Assembly (NCBI RefSeq): GCF_001026695.1
Contig: NZ_LDNB01000012.1
Location: forward strand, 79,812 to 143,811
Length of the DNA: 64,000 nucleotides
Direction of reading: 5' to 3'
Origin: Neobacillus vireti
Lineage (GTDB): Bacteria > Bacillota > Bacilli > Bacillales > Cytobacillaceae
Position 1 is the stretch's first letter. Each line of letters opens with the position of its first letter. A program made the translations under genes and the position numbers. Of the stretch, positions 9,201 through 18,885 are shown piece after piece. The notes beneath the pieces are model-generated. The model worked only from the letters and a program-made list of their open reading frames with translations. It was not told the origin of the DNA and did not search any database.

Positions 9201-11837
9201 ATGAAAAACTTAACTGGATCACAAATTCGCCAAATGTTTTTACAGTTTTTTAACGAAGAAAAAGGACACGCGATTGAGCCAAGTGCATCACTTGTCCCGC
9301 ATGAAGATCCGTCATTATTATGGATTAACAGCGGTGTCGCCACGTTAAAGAAATATTTTGATGGCCGCGTTGTTCCGGAGAATCCAAGAATTACAAATGC
9401 ACAAAAGTCCATCAGAACAAATGACATTGAGAATGTCGGAAAAACAGCTCGTCACCATACATTTTTTGAAATGCTAGGCAACTTTTCCATTGGTGAGTAT
9501 TTCAAGCAAGAAGCAATTGAATGGGCATGGGAGTTTTTAACGGATGAAAAATGGATCGGCTGGGATCCAGAGCTTCTATCTGTTACCGTCCATCCCGAGG
9601 ATGATGAGGCCTATGAAATTTGGCATAACAAAATCGGAATCCCAGAGGAACGGATTATTCGTCTTGAAGGAAACTACTGGGATATCGGTGAAGGTCCAAG
9701 CGGCCCGAATACCGAAATTTTCTATGACCGTGGTCCTGAGTATGGCAATGATTCAAGTGATCCTGAACTCTATCCAGGCGGTGAAAACGAGCGCTACCTT
9801 GAAGTTTGGAACCTTGTGTTTTCACAATTTAACCATAACCCTGATGGTACATATACACCGCTGCCAAAGAAAAATATTGATACCGGTATGGGATTAGAAC
9901 GAATGGCATCTGTCGTTCAAAATGTGCCAACTAACTTTGATACTGATTTATTTATGCCAATCATTCGGGCAACAGAGGAAATCGCCGGCGAAAAATATGG
10001 TGTCGATAAAGAACGCGATGTAGCGTTTAAAGTCATCGCTGACCATATCCGGACCGTTGCTTTTGCAGTTGGCGACGGGGCGCTCCCATCAAATGAAGGG
10101 CGCGGCTATGTATTGCGCCGTTTGCTCCGCCGGGCAGTCCGCTATGCGAAACAAATCAATATCAATCGTCCGTTTATGTTTGAACTTGTGCCTGTTGTCG
10201 GCGAAATCATGGCTGACTTCTATCCGGAAGTAAAAGACAAAACTGAATTCATTCAAAAGGTTATTAAAAATGAAGAAGAACGTTTCCATGAAACTCTTCA
10301 TGAAGGGCTAGCGATTTTAGCAAGTGTCATTAAGAAGGAAAGAGAAAAAGAAAGTGACACGATTACGGGTGCCGATGTGTTCCGTCTTTATGATACGTAT
10401 GGTTTCCCAGTGGAGTTAACCGAAGAATATGCCGAAGAAGAAGGCATGAAGGTAGATCATGGAGGCTTCGAAGTGGAAATGGATAAGCAGCGTGAACGGG
10501 CCCGCGCCGCACGTCATGATGTCGATTCGATGCAAGTACAAGGCGGTGTGCTTCGTGATGTAACCGTGGAAAGTAAATTTGTTGGCTACGATCAGCTTGA
10601 GACAAGTTCCACTGTAGCAGCGATTATTAAAAACGGCGAGCTAATCAATGAAGCACAGGCAGGTGAGGAAGTTCAATTAATTCTGGATGTGACCCCATTT
10701 TATGCAGAAAGCGGCGGACAAATTGCTGACCGCGGATTGATTGAAGGGGAAGGCGCAACCGTTGCAGTTAAGGATGTCCAAAAAGCACCGAATGGCCAGA
10801 ATCTTCATCAGGTAGTTGTCAAGAGCGGCACGATAAAAACGAACCAACAGGTAGCGGCAAAGGTTGATGCAAAGAATCGAGTGAAGATCATCAAAAACCA
10901 TACGGCTACCCATTTGCTTCATCAGGCACTAAAGGATACACTTGGCGAGCACGTTAACCAAGCAGGATCCCTTGTGGAACCGGATCGCCTCCGTTTTGAT
11001 TTTTCGCATTTTGGCCAAATTAAGCCGGAAGAACTTGACCAAATCGAAAGAATTGTTAATGAAAAAATCTGGAGAAACATCGAAGTGGATATCAGCCTTA
11101 AACCGATCGCTGAAGCCAAAGCAATGGGCGCAATGGCGCTTTTTGGCGAAAAATATGGTGATATTGTCCGCGTCGTCAAAGTCGGTGATTACAGCCTTGA
11201 GCTTTGCGGCGGCTGCCATGTTCCGAATACATCGGTGATTGGTTTATTTAAAATAGTTTCTGAGAGCGGAATCGGTGCCGGAACGAGAAGGATTGAAGCG
11301 GTCACTGGTGAAGCGGCATACAAATCCCTACATGACCAAGTAGGCTTGTTAAAGGAAGCATCTGAAAAGCTAAAATCGAATCCAAAGGATATCGTGAACC
11401 GCATTGATAGTCTTATGGTTGAAATGAAACAGCTCCAGCGTGAAAATGAGTCACTCGCAGCGAAGCTTGGAAATATAGAAGCAGGCAGCCTCGTTTCAAA
11501 GGCAAAAGATATTGATGGCGTAACCGTGTTAGCCGCCAAAGTTCAAGCGGCAGATATGAATAATTTACGGAATATGGCCGATGATTTGAAGCAGAAGCTA
11601 GGTTCTGTTGTACTTGTACTAGGCAGTTCACACGAAGGAAAAGTGAATTTAATTGCGGCTGTGACGAAGGATTTAATCGAACAAGGCTACCATGCCGGGA
11701 AATTGATTAAAGAGGTTGCATCCCGCTGTGGCGGCGGTGGCGGCGGTCGTCCTGACATGGCCCAGGCTGGCGGTAAAGATCCAGAAAAATTGGATGATGC
11801 CCTTCAATTCGTTCAGGAATGGATAAAATCGGTTTGA
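9201..11837 (+). CDS. alaS: Alanine--tRNA ligase
   Basis: AlaRS charges tRNA-Ala. The 878-residue length is the usual full bacterial form: catalytic domain (about 1-440), editing domain (about 550-720) and C-Ala. Editing and zinc ligands are visible as H567 and H571 in HTATH and C669/C672/H673 in CGGCH. The C-terminal glycine run ([15 protein letters not shown]) is typical. AAAGGAGGT precedes the ATG. Expression is controlled by the T-box leader. No defects are seen. Confidence 0.98.
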   Translation: MKNLTGSQIRQMFLQFFNEEKGHAIEPSASLVPHEDPSLLWINSGVATLKKYFDGRVVPENPRITNAQKSIRTNDIENVGKTARHHTFFEMLGNFSIGEYFKQEAIEWAWEFLTDEKWIGWDPELLSVTVHPEDDEAYEIWHNKIGIPEERIIRLEGNYWDIGEGPSGPNTEIFYDRGPEYGNDSSDPELYPGGENERYLEVWNLVFSQFNHNPDGTYTPLPKKNIDTGMGLERMASVVQNVPTNFDTDLFMPIIRATEEIAGEKYGVDKERDVAFKVIADHIRTVAFAVGDGALPSNEGRGYVLRRLLRRAVRYAKQININRPFMFELVPVVGEIMADFYPEVKDKTEFIQKVIKNEEERFHETLHEGLAILASVIKKEREKESDTITGADVFRLYDTYGFPVELTEEYAEEEGMKVDHGGFEVEMDKQRERARAARHDVDSMQVQGGVLRDVTVESKFVGYDQLETSSTVAAIIKNGELINEAQAGEEVQLILDVTPFYAESGGQIADRGLIEGEGATVAVKDVQKAPNGQNLHQVVVKSGTIKTNQQVAAKVDAKNRVKIIKNHTATHLLHQALKDTLGEHVNQAGSLVEPDRLRFDFSHFGQIKPEELDQIERIVNEKIWRNIEVDISLKPIAEAKAMGAMALFGEKYGDIVRVVKVGDYSLELCGGCHVPNTSVIGLFKIVSESGIGAGTRRIEAVTGEAAYKSLHDQVGLLKEASEKLKSNPKDIVNRIDSLMVEMKQLQRENESLAAKLGNIEAGSLVSKAKDIDGVTVLAAKVQAADMNNLRNMADDLKQKLGSVVLVLGSSHEGKVNLIAAVTKDLIEQGYHAGKLIKEVASRCGGGGGGRPDMAQAGGKDPEKLDDALQFVQEWIKSV

Positions 11838-11876
11838 TAATAGGACAAAGTAGTGTAAAATGTAGGTAACTATACT

Positions 11877-11918
11877 AGAAAGCGGAAGCGCCATGCCTAG
11901 GTGCTGTAGCTAAACTAT
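11877..11918. repeat. Degenerate reverse copy of repeat family 1
   Basis: The stretch AGCGGAAGCGCC followed by GCCTAGGTGCTGTAGC resembles the reverse complement of the ends of the larger elements at 13145, 40982 and 58315 (GTCCAGCTCCAGCGCCTAG and GGCGCTTGCGCTTTTC). It looks like an internally deleted remnant. Confidence 0.45.
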
Positions 11919-11957
11919 TATAATTTTCTCCCCTATTAGAAAGGTGAGGTGCATGAA

Positions 11958-12221
11958 ATGAACTTTGACAAAACGATGCGATTTAATTTTCCTGAAGAGC
12001 CGTTTGAACATGATGTAAATGATGTTCTTCTTCAAGTCTATGAGGCATTGCAAGAAAAAGGCTATAATCCGATAAATCAAATTGTCGGCTACCTATTATC
12101 TGGGGACCCAGCCTATATACCACGTCATCGGGATGCCCGCAATATTATTCGTAAGCTTGAACGGGACGAAATTATTGAAGAATTGGTCAAATCCTATTTA
12201 AAACAGCAGCGAGAGGGTTAA
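11958..12221 (+). CDS. yrzL: IreB-family regulatory phosphoprotein (YrzL, UPF0297)
   Basis: An 87-residue protein of the IreB family. In enterococci IreB is a substrate of the PASTA-domain Ser/Thr kinase IreK and affects cephalosporin resistance; the role in bacilli is less clear. The N-terminal [11 protein letters not shown] has the conserved threonine near residue 6. Further conserved blocks are [20 protein letters not shown] and RHRDARN. ATG 11958 was chosen over the GTG at 11949 because the family starts here and AAGGTGAGGTG lies just upstream. It forms an operon with ruvX and yrzB, with a 3-bp gap to ruvX. Confidence 0.92.
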   Translation: MNFDKTMRFNFPEEPFEHDVNDVLLQVYEALQEKGYNPINQIVGYLLSGDPAYIPRHRDARNIIRKLERDEIIEELVKSYLKQQREG

Positions 12222-12224
12222 GGA

Positions 12225-12641
12225 ATGCGCGTATTTGGTTTAGATGTAGGCTCTAAGACTGTCGGCATTGCCGTTAGTGATGAACTTGGGTGGACAGCTC
12301 AGGGCCTTAAAACCCTCAAAATCAACGAGGAAAAGCAGGAGTTTGGTTTTGAGGAAATTGGTCAATTAATAAAAGAGTATCAAGCAGACACGGTGGTCAT
12401 TGGCCTCCCTAAAAACATGAACGGGACGATTGGCCCGCGCGGTGAAGCAAGTCAGCGATATGCTGCTGAAATAGAAAGTAGATTCGCTGTCCATACAGTT
12501 TTATGGGACGAGCGCTTGACAACGATGGCAGCAGAACGTGTGTTACTTGAAGCAGATGTTAGTCGAAAGAAGCGTAAGAAGGTTATTGATAAAATGGCAG
12601 CAGTCATGATCCTTCAAGGCTATCTCGACAGTAAAAATTAA
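12225..12641 (+). CDS. ruvX: Putative pre-16S rRNA nuclease / Holliday junction resolvase YqgF
   Basis: A 138-residue RNase H-fold protein of the YqgF/RuvX family. Proposed functions are pre-16S rRNA 5'-end maturation and Holliday junction resolution. The catalytic acidic residues lie in [15 protein letters not shown] (residues 4-18) and in the WDERLTT block near residue 98; the family motif GLPKNMNGT lies near residue 64. AAGG is close upstream of the ATG, and the gene starts 3 bp after yrzL, so translational coupling is likely. Confidence 0.93.
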   Translation: MRVFGLDVGSKTVGIAVSDELGWTAQGLKTLKINEEKQEFGFEEIGQLIKEYQADTVVIGLPKNMNGTIGPRGEASQRYAAEIESRFAVHTVLWDERLTTMAAERVLLEADVSRKKRKKVIDKMAAVMILQGYLDSKN

Positions 12642-12653
12642 TGAGGTGAAGAA

Positions 12654-12956
12654 ATGGACCACAAACACGAACACGAACATGATGAGGATCGCTATATTAC
12701 ACTTATTGATGAAAATGGCGATGAACAGTTATTTGAAATTCTGTTTACATTTGACTCAGACGAATTTGAAAAGTCCTATGTATTCTTTTATCCAGTTGGA
12801 GCTAGTGAAGAAGAGGAAATTGACATTCTTACTTATGCCTATATTCCAACAGATGATGGCGGCTTCGGAGAATTAATGGAAATCGAAACAGACGAAGAAT
12901 GGGAAATGGTTGAAGAAGTTTTCAATACCTTCAATGAAGAGCAAGAGGAAGAATAA
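12654..12956 (+). CDS. yrzB: DUF1292 family protein (YrzB-like)
   Basis: A 100-residue strongly acidic protein. The histidine/acidic N-terminus [20 protein letters not shown] leads into the DUF1292 core ([34 protein letters not shown]). Its function is unknown. It almost always sits next to the IreB-family gene and ruvX in Bacillota, as here. GAGGTGAAG precedes the ATG. A terminator follows 6 bp after the stop. Confidence 0.9.
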   Translation: MDHKHEHEHDEDRYITLIDENGDEQLFEILFTFDSDEFEKSYVFFYPVGASEEEEIDILTYAYIPTDDGGFGELMEIETDEEWEMVEEVFNTFNEEQEEE

Positions 12957-12962
12957 ATCATG

Positions 12963-12993
12963 AAAAAACCGGCTATTTTCTAGCCGGTTTTTT
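12963..12993 (+). terminator. Intrinsic terminator after yrzB
   Basis: AAAAAACCGGCTA pairs with TAGCCGGTTTTTT around a 5-nt loop, a perfect 13-bp stem that could work in both directions. Confidence 0.92.
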
Positions 12994-13144
12994 CATGGGG
13001 TAATTAGACAATTTAATAGCAAAATTGACATTTTTCTCACTATATGCTGAAATAATTACGATGTCCTATTTCGCTAACTATATTAAAAGTTTGTAAAAAT
13101 ACGTGCGAAATCTTTTGTTAAAAGATAAGAATGTATAAAATTTT

Positions 13145-13284
13145 GACTTTGAGAATTGTCCAGCTCCAGCGCCTAGCCCCTCGAGGTCACAAGCCAAACC
13201 GGCCAAAAGGTTAAAAAGCAACCTTTCGTCCGGCTCGTCTTGTGCTTGTCGGGGCTGAACAAGGCGCTTGCGCTTTTCTTATTT
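13145..13284. repeat. Repeat family 1, copy A
   Basis: The element runs from GAGAATTGTCCAGCTCCAGC to GGCGCTTGCGCTTTTCTTAT, with ends that can pair (CAGCGCC with GGCGCTTG) and an inner hairpin (AGGTTAAAAAGCAACCT). It fills most of the roughly 310-bp gap between yrzB and mltG, ending 25 bp before the mltG start. It has no ORF and looks like a non-autonomous dispersed repeat. Other copies are at 39473, 40982 and 58315. Confidence 0.75.
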
Positions 13285-13309
13285 TGGTCAAAGGGAAAGG
13301 GGGAAGACA

Positions 13310-14446
13310 ATGACAACAGACGAAAAGAACACAAAAAAAGCTGCTATTCGAGAAAAAATGCTCGAACATCAGAGTGAAGCAAGAGTTGTCAGAAAGATTG
13401 TATTAATTATTTCTATTGTATTGCTATTATTCATAGTCTTTATTGGCGGCGGAGGTTATCTTTACATACAATCAGCACTTAAACCAGTCGATTCTAAAAG
13501 TAAGAGTCAGAAAACAGTGGAAATCCCAATTGGCTCTTCGGTGACTGGAATTGCACAAACATTAGAAAAAAATGGTATCATCAAAAACGCAAAAGTATTT
13601 AAGTATTATGTAAAATTGAAAAATGAAGGTGGATTTATGGCCGGGGATTACCAGCTTAGTCCATCAATGGATGTACCTGAAATTGTCAGCCGCTTGAAAA
13701 CAGGGAAGGTCCTTGCAAAGGCCAGCTTTAAAATCACGATTCCAGAAGGGAAGCAGCTGCAGGAAATTGCCGCCATTATGGCCGAGGCTACCAAGCAGAA
13801 TCAAGAGGATGTCTTAAATAAATTAAATGATAAAGAGTTTATTAAAGAGCTCATGGTCAAATACCCTGAAGTTTTATCTGACGAAATCATGAATGGTTCG
13901 ATAAAATATAAGCTTGAAGGCTACCTCTTCCCGGCAACTTATCCTTTCTATAAGCCCAACCCTACAGTCGAAGAAATGGTCACGGCAATGCTTGATAAAA
14001 CACGGACTGTGATAGCAGATTACGCTGAAGAAAGCGATGCTAAAAAGCTGTCAGTCCATCAATTATTAACAATGGCCTCTTTAGTTGAAGAAGAAGCAAC
14101 CGGGAAGGCCGACCGTAAAAAGATAGCCAGCGTATTCTATAATCGGATGAAGAAGGGAATGCCGCTGCAAACAGACCCAACCGTCCTATATGCGCAAGGG
14201 AAGCATAAAGAAAAGGTTTTATATAAGGATTTAGAGGTGAACTCACCTTATAACACGTATCAACATACTGGTCTGCCGCCGGGACCGATTGCAAGTGCCG
14301 GTAAAATTTCCATTGAAGCTGCATTAGAGCCAGCGGAAACTGATTATTATTACTTCCTGGCAACCGCTGACGGTGAGGTTATTTTTACTAAAACATTAGA
14401 AGAACATAATAAGGAAAAAGCCAAGCATATTTCCAATAAAAAATAA
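13310..14446 (+). CDS. mltG: Endolytic murein transglycosylase MltG (YrrL)
   Basis: MltG cleaves nascent glycan strands at the membrane and sets their length. The 378-residue protein has a cytoplasmic basic N-terminus, one membrane segment at about residues 30-50 (IVLIISIVLLLFIVFIGGGG), a LysM-like region after residue 65 and the YceG catalytic domain. The expected catalytic glutamate is E260 in MASLVEEEATG. ATG 13310 follows AAGGGGGAAG; the longer ORF from 13268 would run into repeat copy A. A terminator follows 14 bp after the stop. Confidence 0.93.
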   Translation: MTTDEKNTKKAAIREKMLEHQSEARVVRKIVLIISIVLLLFIVFIGGGGYLYIQSALKPVDSKSKSQKTVEIPIGSSVTGIAQTLEKNGIIKNAKVFKYYVKLKNEGGFMAGDYQLSPSMDVPEIVSRLKTGKVLAKASFKITIPEGKQLQEIAAIMAEATKQNQEDVLNKLNDKEFIKELMVKYPEVLSDEIMNGSIKYKLEGYLFPATYPFYKPNPTVEEMVTAMLDKTRTVIADYAEESDAKKLSVHQLLTMASLVEEEATGKADRKKIASVFYNRMKKGMPLQTDPTVLYAQGKHKEKVLYKDLEVNSPYNTYQHTGLPPGPIASAGKISIEAALEPAETDYYYFLATADGEVIFTKTLEEHNKEKAKHISNKK

Positions 14447-14459
14447 CTCATAATTTTTT

Positions 14460-14483
14460 GGGGGAAGTTCGCATCCCCCTTTA
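14460..14483 (+). terminator. Intrinsic terminator after mltG
   Basis: GGGGGA at 14460-14465 pairs with TCCCCC at 14474-14479, followed by TTTAATTT. Confidence 0.85.
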
Positions 14484-14522
14484 ATTTGTGATAAAATAGT
14501 ACAGGTATTTTAAAAGTAATCT

Positions 14523-14631
14523 ATAGCGTAACTCACAGTTAAGGTACATCTACGGCATAACGCCCGAGACGCACCCCCCGAGTTTGAATTCCTTCAGCTC
14601 GTGACGTCAGGACCTGTGAACGCTATTTTTT
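14523..14631 (+). ncRNA. Possible structured leader RNA with terminator, upstream of trmR
   Basis: ATAGCGT (14523-14529) plus CACAG (14534-14538) can pair with CTGTG (14614-14618) plus ACGCTAT (14620-14626), and a six-T run follows. Inside lies a hairpin from CGAG (14579) to CTCG (14601) with TGAA/TTCA pairs and a TTCC loop, and a weaker GGC/GCC hairpin near 14554-14564. A multi-branched RNA closed by a terminator 49 bp before a start codon looks like an attenuator or riboswitch. I do not recognise the class, and a decayed intergenic repeat is possible. Confidence 0.4.
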
Positions 14632-14679
14632 CATGTCTAAAGAGCATTAGTTTGTTACAGGGATTGAGGTGATGGCAGC

Positions 14680-15330
14680 TTGTTAAATGAGAAGCTGCAT
14701 TTTTATATTGAAGGTCTAATAGCTGAGCGGAATCCGTTGTTAATGGAAATGGAAAGCTACGCAAAAGAACATCATGTCCCGATTATGGAGCTTGCCGGAA
14801 TTGAAACAATGCTGCAATTATTGCGGATTCACCGTTCGAAAAAAATTCTTGAGGTTGGGACTGCGATTGGTTATTCGGCCTTAAGGATGGCGGGGGCCAT
14901 TAAAGGTTCGCACATCGTTACTATTGAGCGCGACGAGGAGCGAATAAAGGCTGCCGAGGAATTTATCCACCGTTCGGGGAATGGTGAGCAAATTACCTTA
15001 ATCAAGGGTGATGCACTTGAAGTTATGGCCGAAGTAAGTCGATATGCCCCATTTGATGTGATATTTATCGATGCAGCAAAAGGTCAATATAAAAAGTTCT
15101 TTGAAATATATGCTGACCATCTTACCGAAGATGGAATGATTATTACTGACAATGTCTTGTTTAAAGGACTTGTCGCTGAATCAGAAATTGAATCTAAGAG
15201 AATCCGTAATCTCGTGAAGAAAATTGATGGCTTTAACCGCTGGTTAATGGATCATCCATATTATGATTCGGTGATTCTTCCTGTTGGGGACGGCGTCGCT
15301 ATCAGCAAAAGAAGAGGTGAGAGGAAATGA
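14680..15330 (+). CDS. trmR: tRNA 5-hydroxyuridine methyltransferase TrmR (YrrM)
   Basis: The 216-residue class I SAM methyltransferase belongs to the O-methyltransferase family 3 group. B. subtilis YrrM (TrmR) methylates 5-hydroxyuridine at tRNA position 34 to 5-methoxyuridine. SAM motif I is ILEVGTAIGYSALRMA near residue 55, and the metal/catalytic block is FIDAAKGQYKKFF near residue 128. The start is TTG 14680, 7-8 bp after GAGGTGAT; no in-frame ATG is as well placed. It overlaps yrrN by 4 bp, so the modification enzymes are co-translated. Confidence 0.92.
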   Translation: MLNEKLHFYIEGLIAERNPLLMEMESYAKEHHVPIMELAGIETMLQLLRIHRSKKILEVGTAIGYSALRMAGAIKGSHIVTIERDEERIKAAEEFIHRSGNGEQITLIKGDALEVMAEVSRYAPFDVIFIDAAKGQYKKFFEIYADHLTEDGMIITDNVLFKGLVAESEIESKRIRNLVKKIDGFNRWLMDHPYYDSVILPVGDGVAISKRRGERK

Positions 15331-16256
15331 AAAAACCAGAATTGCTTGTTACACCATTGACTGTCGAGGATATAGTGCCGTTAGCTGAGGCGGGAGCGGA
15401 TGCGTTTGTTATCGGGGAACAGCGATATGGATTAAGGCTTGCCGGTGAGTTCAACCGTGAGGATGTAGAAAAGGCGATTGATCTGGCTCATTCCAAAGGG
15501 AAAAAAGTCTACATCGCGATGAATGCGATTTTTCACAATGAGAAAATTGAAGAACTCGGTGATTATATTCAATTTGCAGCTGCGGCAAATGCGGATGCCA
15601 TTATTTTCGGCGACCCGGCGGTTCTAATGACAGCTAAAGAAGTTGCTCCTGAAATGAAGCTCCATTGGAGTACTGAGACAACAGGCACGAATTGGTACAC
15701 GTGTAATTATTGGGGGAGAGAAGGTGCGAAAAGATCTGTTCTGGCCCGAGAAATCAACATGGATGCCATAGTCGAAATTAAGGAAAATGCCGATGTTGAA
15801 ATTGAAGTGCTGGTTCATGGAATGAGCTGTATGTTCCAATCGAAACGAACTCTCCTTGGGAATTATTATGAGTACCAAGGGAAAGTCATGGAAATTGAAA
15901 ATCGCAAGATGGAAAAGAATATGTTCCTGCACGACAAAGAACGTGCTAATAAATATCCGATTTTTGAAGATGAAAATGGTACCCATATTATGAGTCCGAA
16001 TGATATTTGTATCATTGACGAGCTTCAAGACATGTTAGAAGCTGGAGTAGACTCGTTTAAGATTGACGGGATCTTAAAGAGTCCAGAGTATATCTTGGAA
16101 GTGACGAAACTATATCGTGATGCCATTGATTTATTTTTCGAGGACCCAGATGCTTATGATCATAAAAAGGACGAGCTGCTTGAGGCAATCGAAGAAATTC
16201 AGCCTGCAAATCGTTCGCTAGATACAGGGTTCTATTTTAAAGAGACAGTATATTAA
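15327..16256 (+). CDS. yrrN: U32-family tRNA hydroxylation protein TrhP-like (YrrN)
   Basis: Peptidase-U32-like proteins of this type are not proteases: YrrN and YrrO of B. subtilis carry out prephenate-dependent hydroxylation of wobble U34, the step before TrmR. The 309-residue protein starts MKKPELLVTPLTVEDIVPLA and has the U32 blocks GADAFVIGEQRYGLR and LHWSTETTGTN. It is shorter than its neighbour YrrO and lacks that protein's cysteine-rich segment, so the two are probably unequal subunits. It overlaps trmR by 4 bp; yrrO follows 17 bp later. Confidence 0.9.
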   Translation: MKKPELLVTPLTVEDIVPLAEAGADAFVIGEQRYGLRLAGEFNREDVEKAIDLAHSKGKKVYIAMNAIFHNEKIEELGDYIQFAAAANADAIIFGDPAVLMTAKEVAPEMKLHWSTETTGTNWYTCNYWGREGAKRSVLAREINMDAIVEIKENADVEIEVLVHGMSCMFQSKRTLLGNYYEYQGKVMEIENRKMEKNMFLHDKERANKYPIFEDENGTHIMSPNDICIIDELQDMLEAGVDSFKIDGILKSPEYILEVTKLYRDAIDLFFEDPDAYDHKKDELLEAIEEIQPANRSLDTGFYFKETVY

Positions 16257-16273
16257 AAGGGAGGAGTTCAATC

Positions 16274-17542
16274 GTGAATACAGTTAAAGATAAAATTTCT
16301 GAGATCATCGACGGGAAACGTGTCATTGTGAAGAAGCCAGAACTCCTTGCCCCAGCAGGCAATCTTGAAAAGCTGAAAATTGCGGTTCAATATGGCGCCG
16401 ATGCCGTATTTATCGGCGGTCAGGAATATGGACTGCGTTCAAACGCCGATAACTTTACATTTGAAGAAATGAAAGAAGGCGTCGAGTTTGCGAAGGAATT
16501 TGGCGCCAAAATTTACGTGACCACCAATATTTTTGCCCACAATGAAAATATTGCCGGCTTAGAGGAATATATTCTGGGTTTAAAGGAGACGGGAATAGCG
16601 GGAATTATTGTTGCCGATCCGCTTATTATTGAAACTTGCCGCCGCCTTGCCCCGGAGATTGAAATCCACATTAGTACACAGCAATCACTATCCAACTGGA
16701 AAGCGGCCCAGTTTTGGAAAGAGGCAGGGGCAGAACGGGTTGTATTAGCTCGAGAAGTAAGTGCGGAAGAAATCAGAGAAATGAAGGAAAAGGTTGATGT
16801 TGAAATTGAAACCTTTATTCATGGCGCAATGTGCATTGCCTACTCTGGACGCTGTACTTTGAGTAACCATATGACCGCACGGGATTCCAACCGCGGCGGC
16901 TGCTGTCAGTCATGCCGCTGGGATTATGATCTATATCAACTAGAGGGCGAGAACGAAAATGCACTTTATGCGGAGGGTGATGCCCCGTTTGCAATGAGCC
17001 CAAAGGATCTAAATTTAATTCAGGCGATTCCACAAATGATTGAATTAGGGATTGACAGTTTAAAAATCGAAGGCCGGATGAAATCGATTCATTATATCGC
17101 AACAGTTGTCAGCGTTTATCGCAAGGTGATTGACGCTTATTGTGCCGACCCAGAGAATTTTGTGATTCAGCGGGAATGGTTAACAGAGCTCGATAAGTGT
17201 GCAAACCGTGAAACGGCTCCGGCGTTTTTTGAAGGCATTCCAGGGTATAAAGAGCAAATGTTTGGTAATCATAGCAAGAAGACTAGTTTCGAATTTGTTG
17301 GTCTTATCTTGGATTACAACAAGGAAACGCAAATGGTAACCCTGCAGCAGCGGAACCATTTTAAACCAGGGGAAGAAGTGGAATTCTTCGGACCAGAAAT
17401 TCAAAATTTTACACATGTAGTAGATAAAATATGGGATGAAAAAGGTAATGAACTGGATGCAGCTAGACACCCTCTTCAGATTGTGCAATTTAAATTGGAC
17501 AAACCGGTATACCCTAACAACATGATGCGAAAGGAGAACTAG
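16274..17542 (+). CDS. yrrO: U32-family tRNA hydroxylation protein TrhP-like (YrrO)
   Basis: The 422-residue partner of YrrN has the full U32 signature. The block around residues 195-220 ([10 protein letters not shown], then [12 protein letters not shown]) supplies four cysteines that probably bind an Fe-S cluster. A C-terminal beta domain (about 340-415) follows. In B. subtilis this family makes 5-hydroxyuridine at tRNA position 34 from prephenate. Start GTG 16274 follows GGGAGGAG. It is followed 1 bp later by udk. Confidence 0.92.
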   Translation: MNTVKDKISEIIDGKRVIVKKPELLAPAGNLEKLKIAVQYGADAVFIGGQEYGLRSNADNFTFEEMKEGVEFAKEFGAKIYVTTNIFAHNENIAGLEEYILGLKETGIAGIIVADPLIIETCRRLAPEIEIHISTQQSLSNWKAAQFWKEAGAERVVLAREVSAEEIREMKEKVDVEIETFIHGAMCIAYSGRCTLSNHMTARDSNRGGCCQSCRWDYDLYQLEGENENALYAEGDAPFAMSPKDLNLIQAIPQMIELGIDSLKIEGRMKSIHYIATVVSVYRKVIDAYCADPENFVIQREWLTELDKCANRETAPAFFEGIPGYKEQMFGNHSKKTSFEFVGLILDYNKETQMVTLQQRNHFKPGEEVEFFGPEIQNFTHVVDKIWDEKGNELDAARHPLQIVQFKLDKPVYPNNMMRKEN

Positions 17543-17543
17543 C

Positions 17544-18179
17544 ATGATGCAGAGACCTGTTGTTATTGGTGTCACCGGTGGCTCCGGCTCCGGCAAAACC
17601 AGTGTAACAAAAGCGATTTATGAAAGTTTGAAGGATCATTCTATTTTAGTATTAGAACAGGATTATTATTATAAGGATCAAGGTGATTTGCCGTTTGAAG
17701 AACGATTAAAAACAAATTATGATCATCCGCTGGCCTTTGATAATGATTTATTAATTGAACATATTGAAAAGCTGGTGCGATATGAGGCAATTGAGAAACC
17801 GGTTTATGATTATTCGATTCATACCCGTTCAGAAAAGGTTATTCAGGTTGAACCTCAGGATGTAATTATTTTGGAAGGAATTTTGGTGCTTGAAGACGAG
17901 CGGCTTCGTGATTTAATGGACATTAAATTGTATGTTGATACCGATGCTGATTTACGAATTATTCGCCGCATGACGCGTGATATTAAGGAACGCGGGCGGA
18001 GCTTTGATTCGGTTATCGACCAATATTTAAATGTGGTTCGGCCGATGCATAATCAATTTATCGAGCCTACGAAGCGATACGCTGATGTGATTATTCCAGA
18101 GGGCGGGCAAAACCATGTTGCCATCGATTTAATGGTCACAAAAATTCAAACAATTCTTGAACAAAAATCATTTTTATGA
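17544..18179 (+). CDS. udk: Uridine kinase
   Basis: Udk phosphorylates uridine and cytidine with ATP or GTP in pyrimidine salvage. The 211-residue protein has the P-loop [13 protein letters not shown] at residues 9-21, the substrate block [11 protein letters not shown] near residue 57 and the lid arginines in [12 protein letters not shown] near residue 142. It starts 1 bp after the yrrO stop with AAGGAG upstream, so it shares the tRNA-modification transcript. Confidence 0.95.
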   Translation: MMQRPVVIGVTGGSGSGKTSVTKAIYESLKDHSILVLEQDYYYKDQGDLPFEERLKTNYDHPLAFDNDLLIEHIEKLVRYEAIEKPVYDYSIHTRSEKVIQVEPQDVIILEGILVLEDERLRDLMDIKLYVDTDADLRIIRRMTRDIKERGRSFDSVIDQYLNVVRPMHNQFIEPTKRYADVIIPEGGQNHVAIDLMVTKIQTILEQKSFL

Positions 18180-18214
18180 CACAATAGCAAAAGATAAGGA
18201 ATAAATATTTAGTT

Positions 18215-18241
18215 GCGCGCCCTTATGTAACAAGGACGCGC
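18215..18241. other. GC-rich hairpin between udk and greA
   Basis: GCGCG plus CCTT pairs with AAGG plus CGCGC. No T run follows, so this is at most a weak terminator or an mRNA-stabilising stem. Confidence 0.5.
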
Positions 18242-18333
18242 TGCTATATATTATGCGTAATCTGCATAAAACCTACATACACTACATACACAATTCTAAT
18301 GGGGATTTGTGAAGACTAGAAGGAGTGAGGATT

Positions 18334-18810
18334 TTGGCTGCTGAGAAAGTATTTCCAATGACACAAGCAGGAAAAGACAAATTAGTTCAGGAACTTGAGT
18401 ATTTAAAATCAGTGAAGCGTAAAGAAGTGGTGGAAAGAATTAAAATCGCGCGAAGCTTTGGCGATTTATCGGAAAACTCCGAGTATGATTCCGCGAAAGA
18501 GGAGCAGGCTTTTGTTGAAGGCCGAATTACAACCTTAGAAAATATGATTCGCAATGCGAAAATTATCTCAGAAGGCGATATGACAGGCGATTCCGTTGCA
18601 TTAGGCAGATCGGTAACCTTTGTTGAGCTTCCAGATGGTGACGAAGAAACGTATTCCATTGTTGGGAGTGCTGAGGCCGATCCATTTGAAGGGAAAATCT
18701 CCAACGATTCACCAATAGCGAAAAGTTTATTAGGTAAGAAAGTTGGCGATCAAGTTTCCGTTCAAACGCCAGGCGGTGAAATGAGCGTCCGCATCGTTAG
18801 CATTAAATAA
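18334..18810 (+). CDS. greA: Transcription elongation factor GreA
   Basis: GreA enters the RNA polymerase secondary channel and rescues backtracked complexes by stimulating RNA cleavage. The 158-residue protein has the N-terminal coiled coil with the acidic tip ([15 protein letters not shown], about residues 42-56) and a C-terminal FKBP-like domain. TTG 18334 was chosen: GGAG at 18322-18325 is 8 bp upstream and the family begins at this point (MxxEKVFPMT). The in-frame GTG at 18325 overlaps the ribosome binding site. Confidence 0.95.
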   Translation: MAAEKVFPMTQAGKDKLVQELEYLKSVKRKEVVERIKIARSFGDLSENSEYDSAKEEQAFVEGRITTLENMIRNAKIISEGDMTGDSVALGRSVTFVELPDGDEETYSIVGSAEADPFEGKISNDSPIAKSLLGKKVGDQVSVQTPGGEMSVRIVSIK

Positions 18811-18853
18811 TTGAAATAATATTATTCATTTGAATATTGTTTGAAATTTACAA

Positions 18854-18885
18854 ACCTCGTCAAAACTTTTGACGAGGTGTTTTTT
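18854..18885 (+). terminator. greA terminator whose 3' arm holds the pbpI ribosome binding site
   Basis: ACCTCGTCAAAA (18854-18865) and TTTTGACGAGGT (18867-18878) form a perfect 12-bp stem. Six T at 18880-18885 run directly into the ATG of pbpI at 18886. The only ribosome-binding-like sequence for pbpI, GAGG at 18874-18877, is inside the stem. Confidence 0.9.

Noticed and set aside
13268..13309. N-terminal extension of MltG
   Set aside because: It would be encoded by the end of repeat copy A and by the ribosome binding site of the ATG at 13310.
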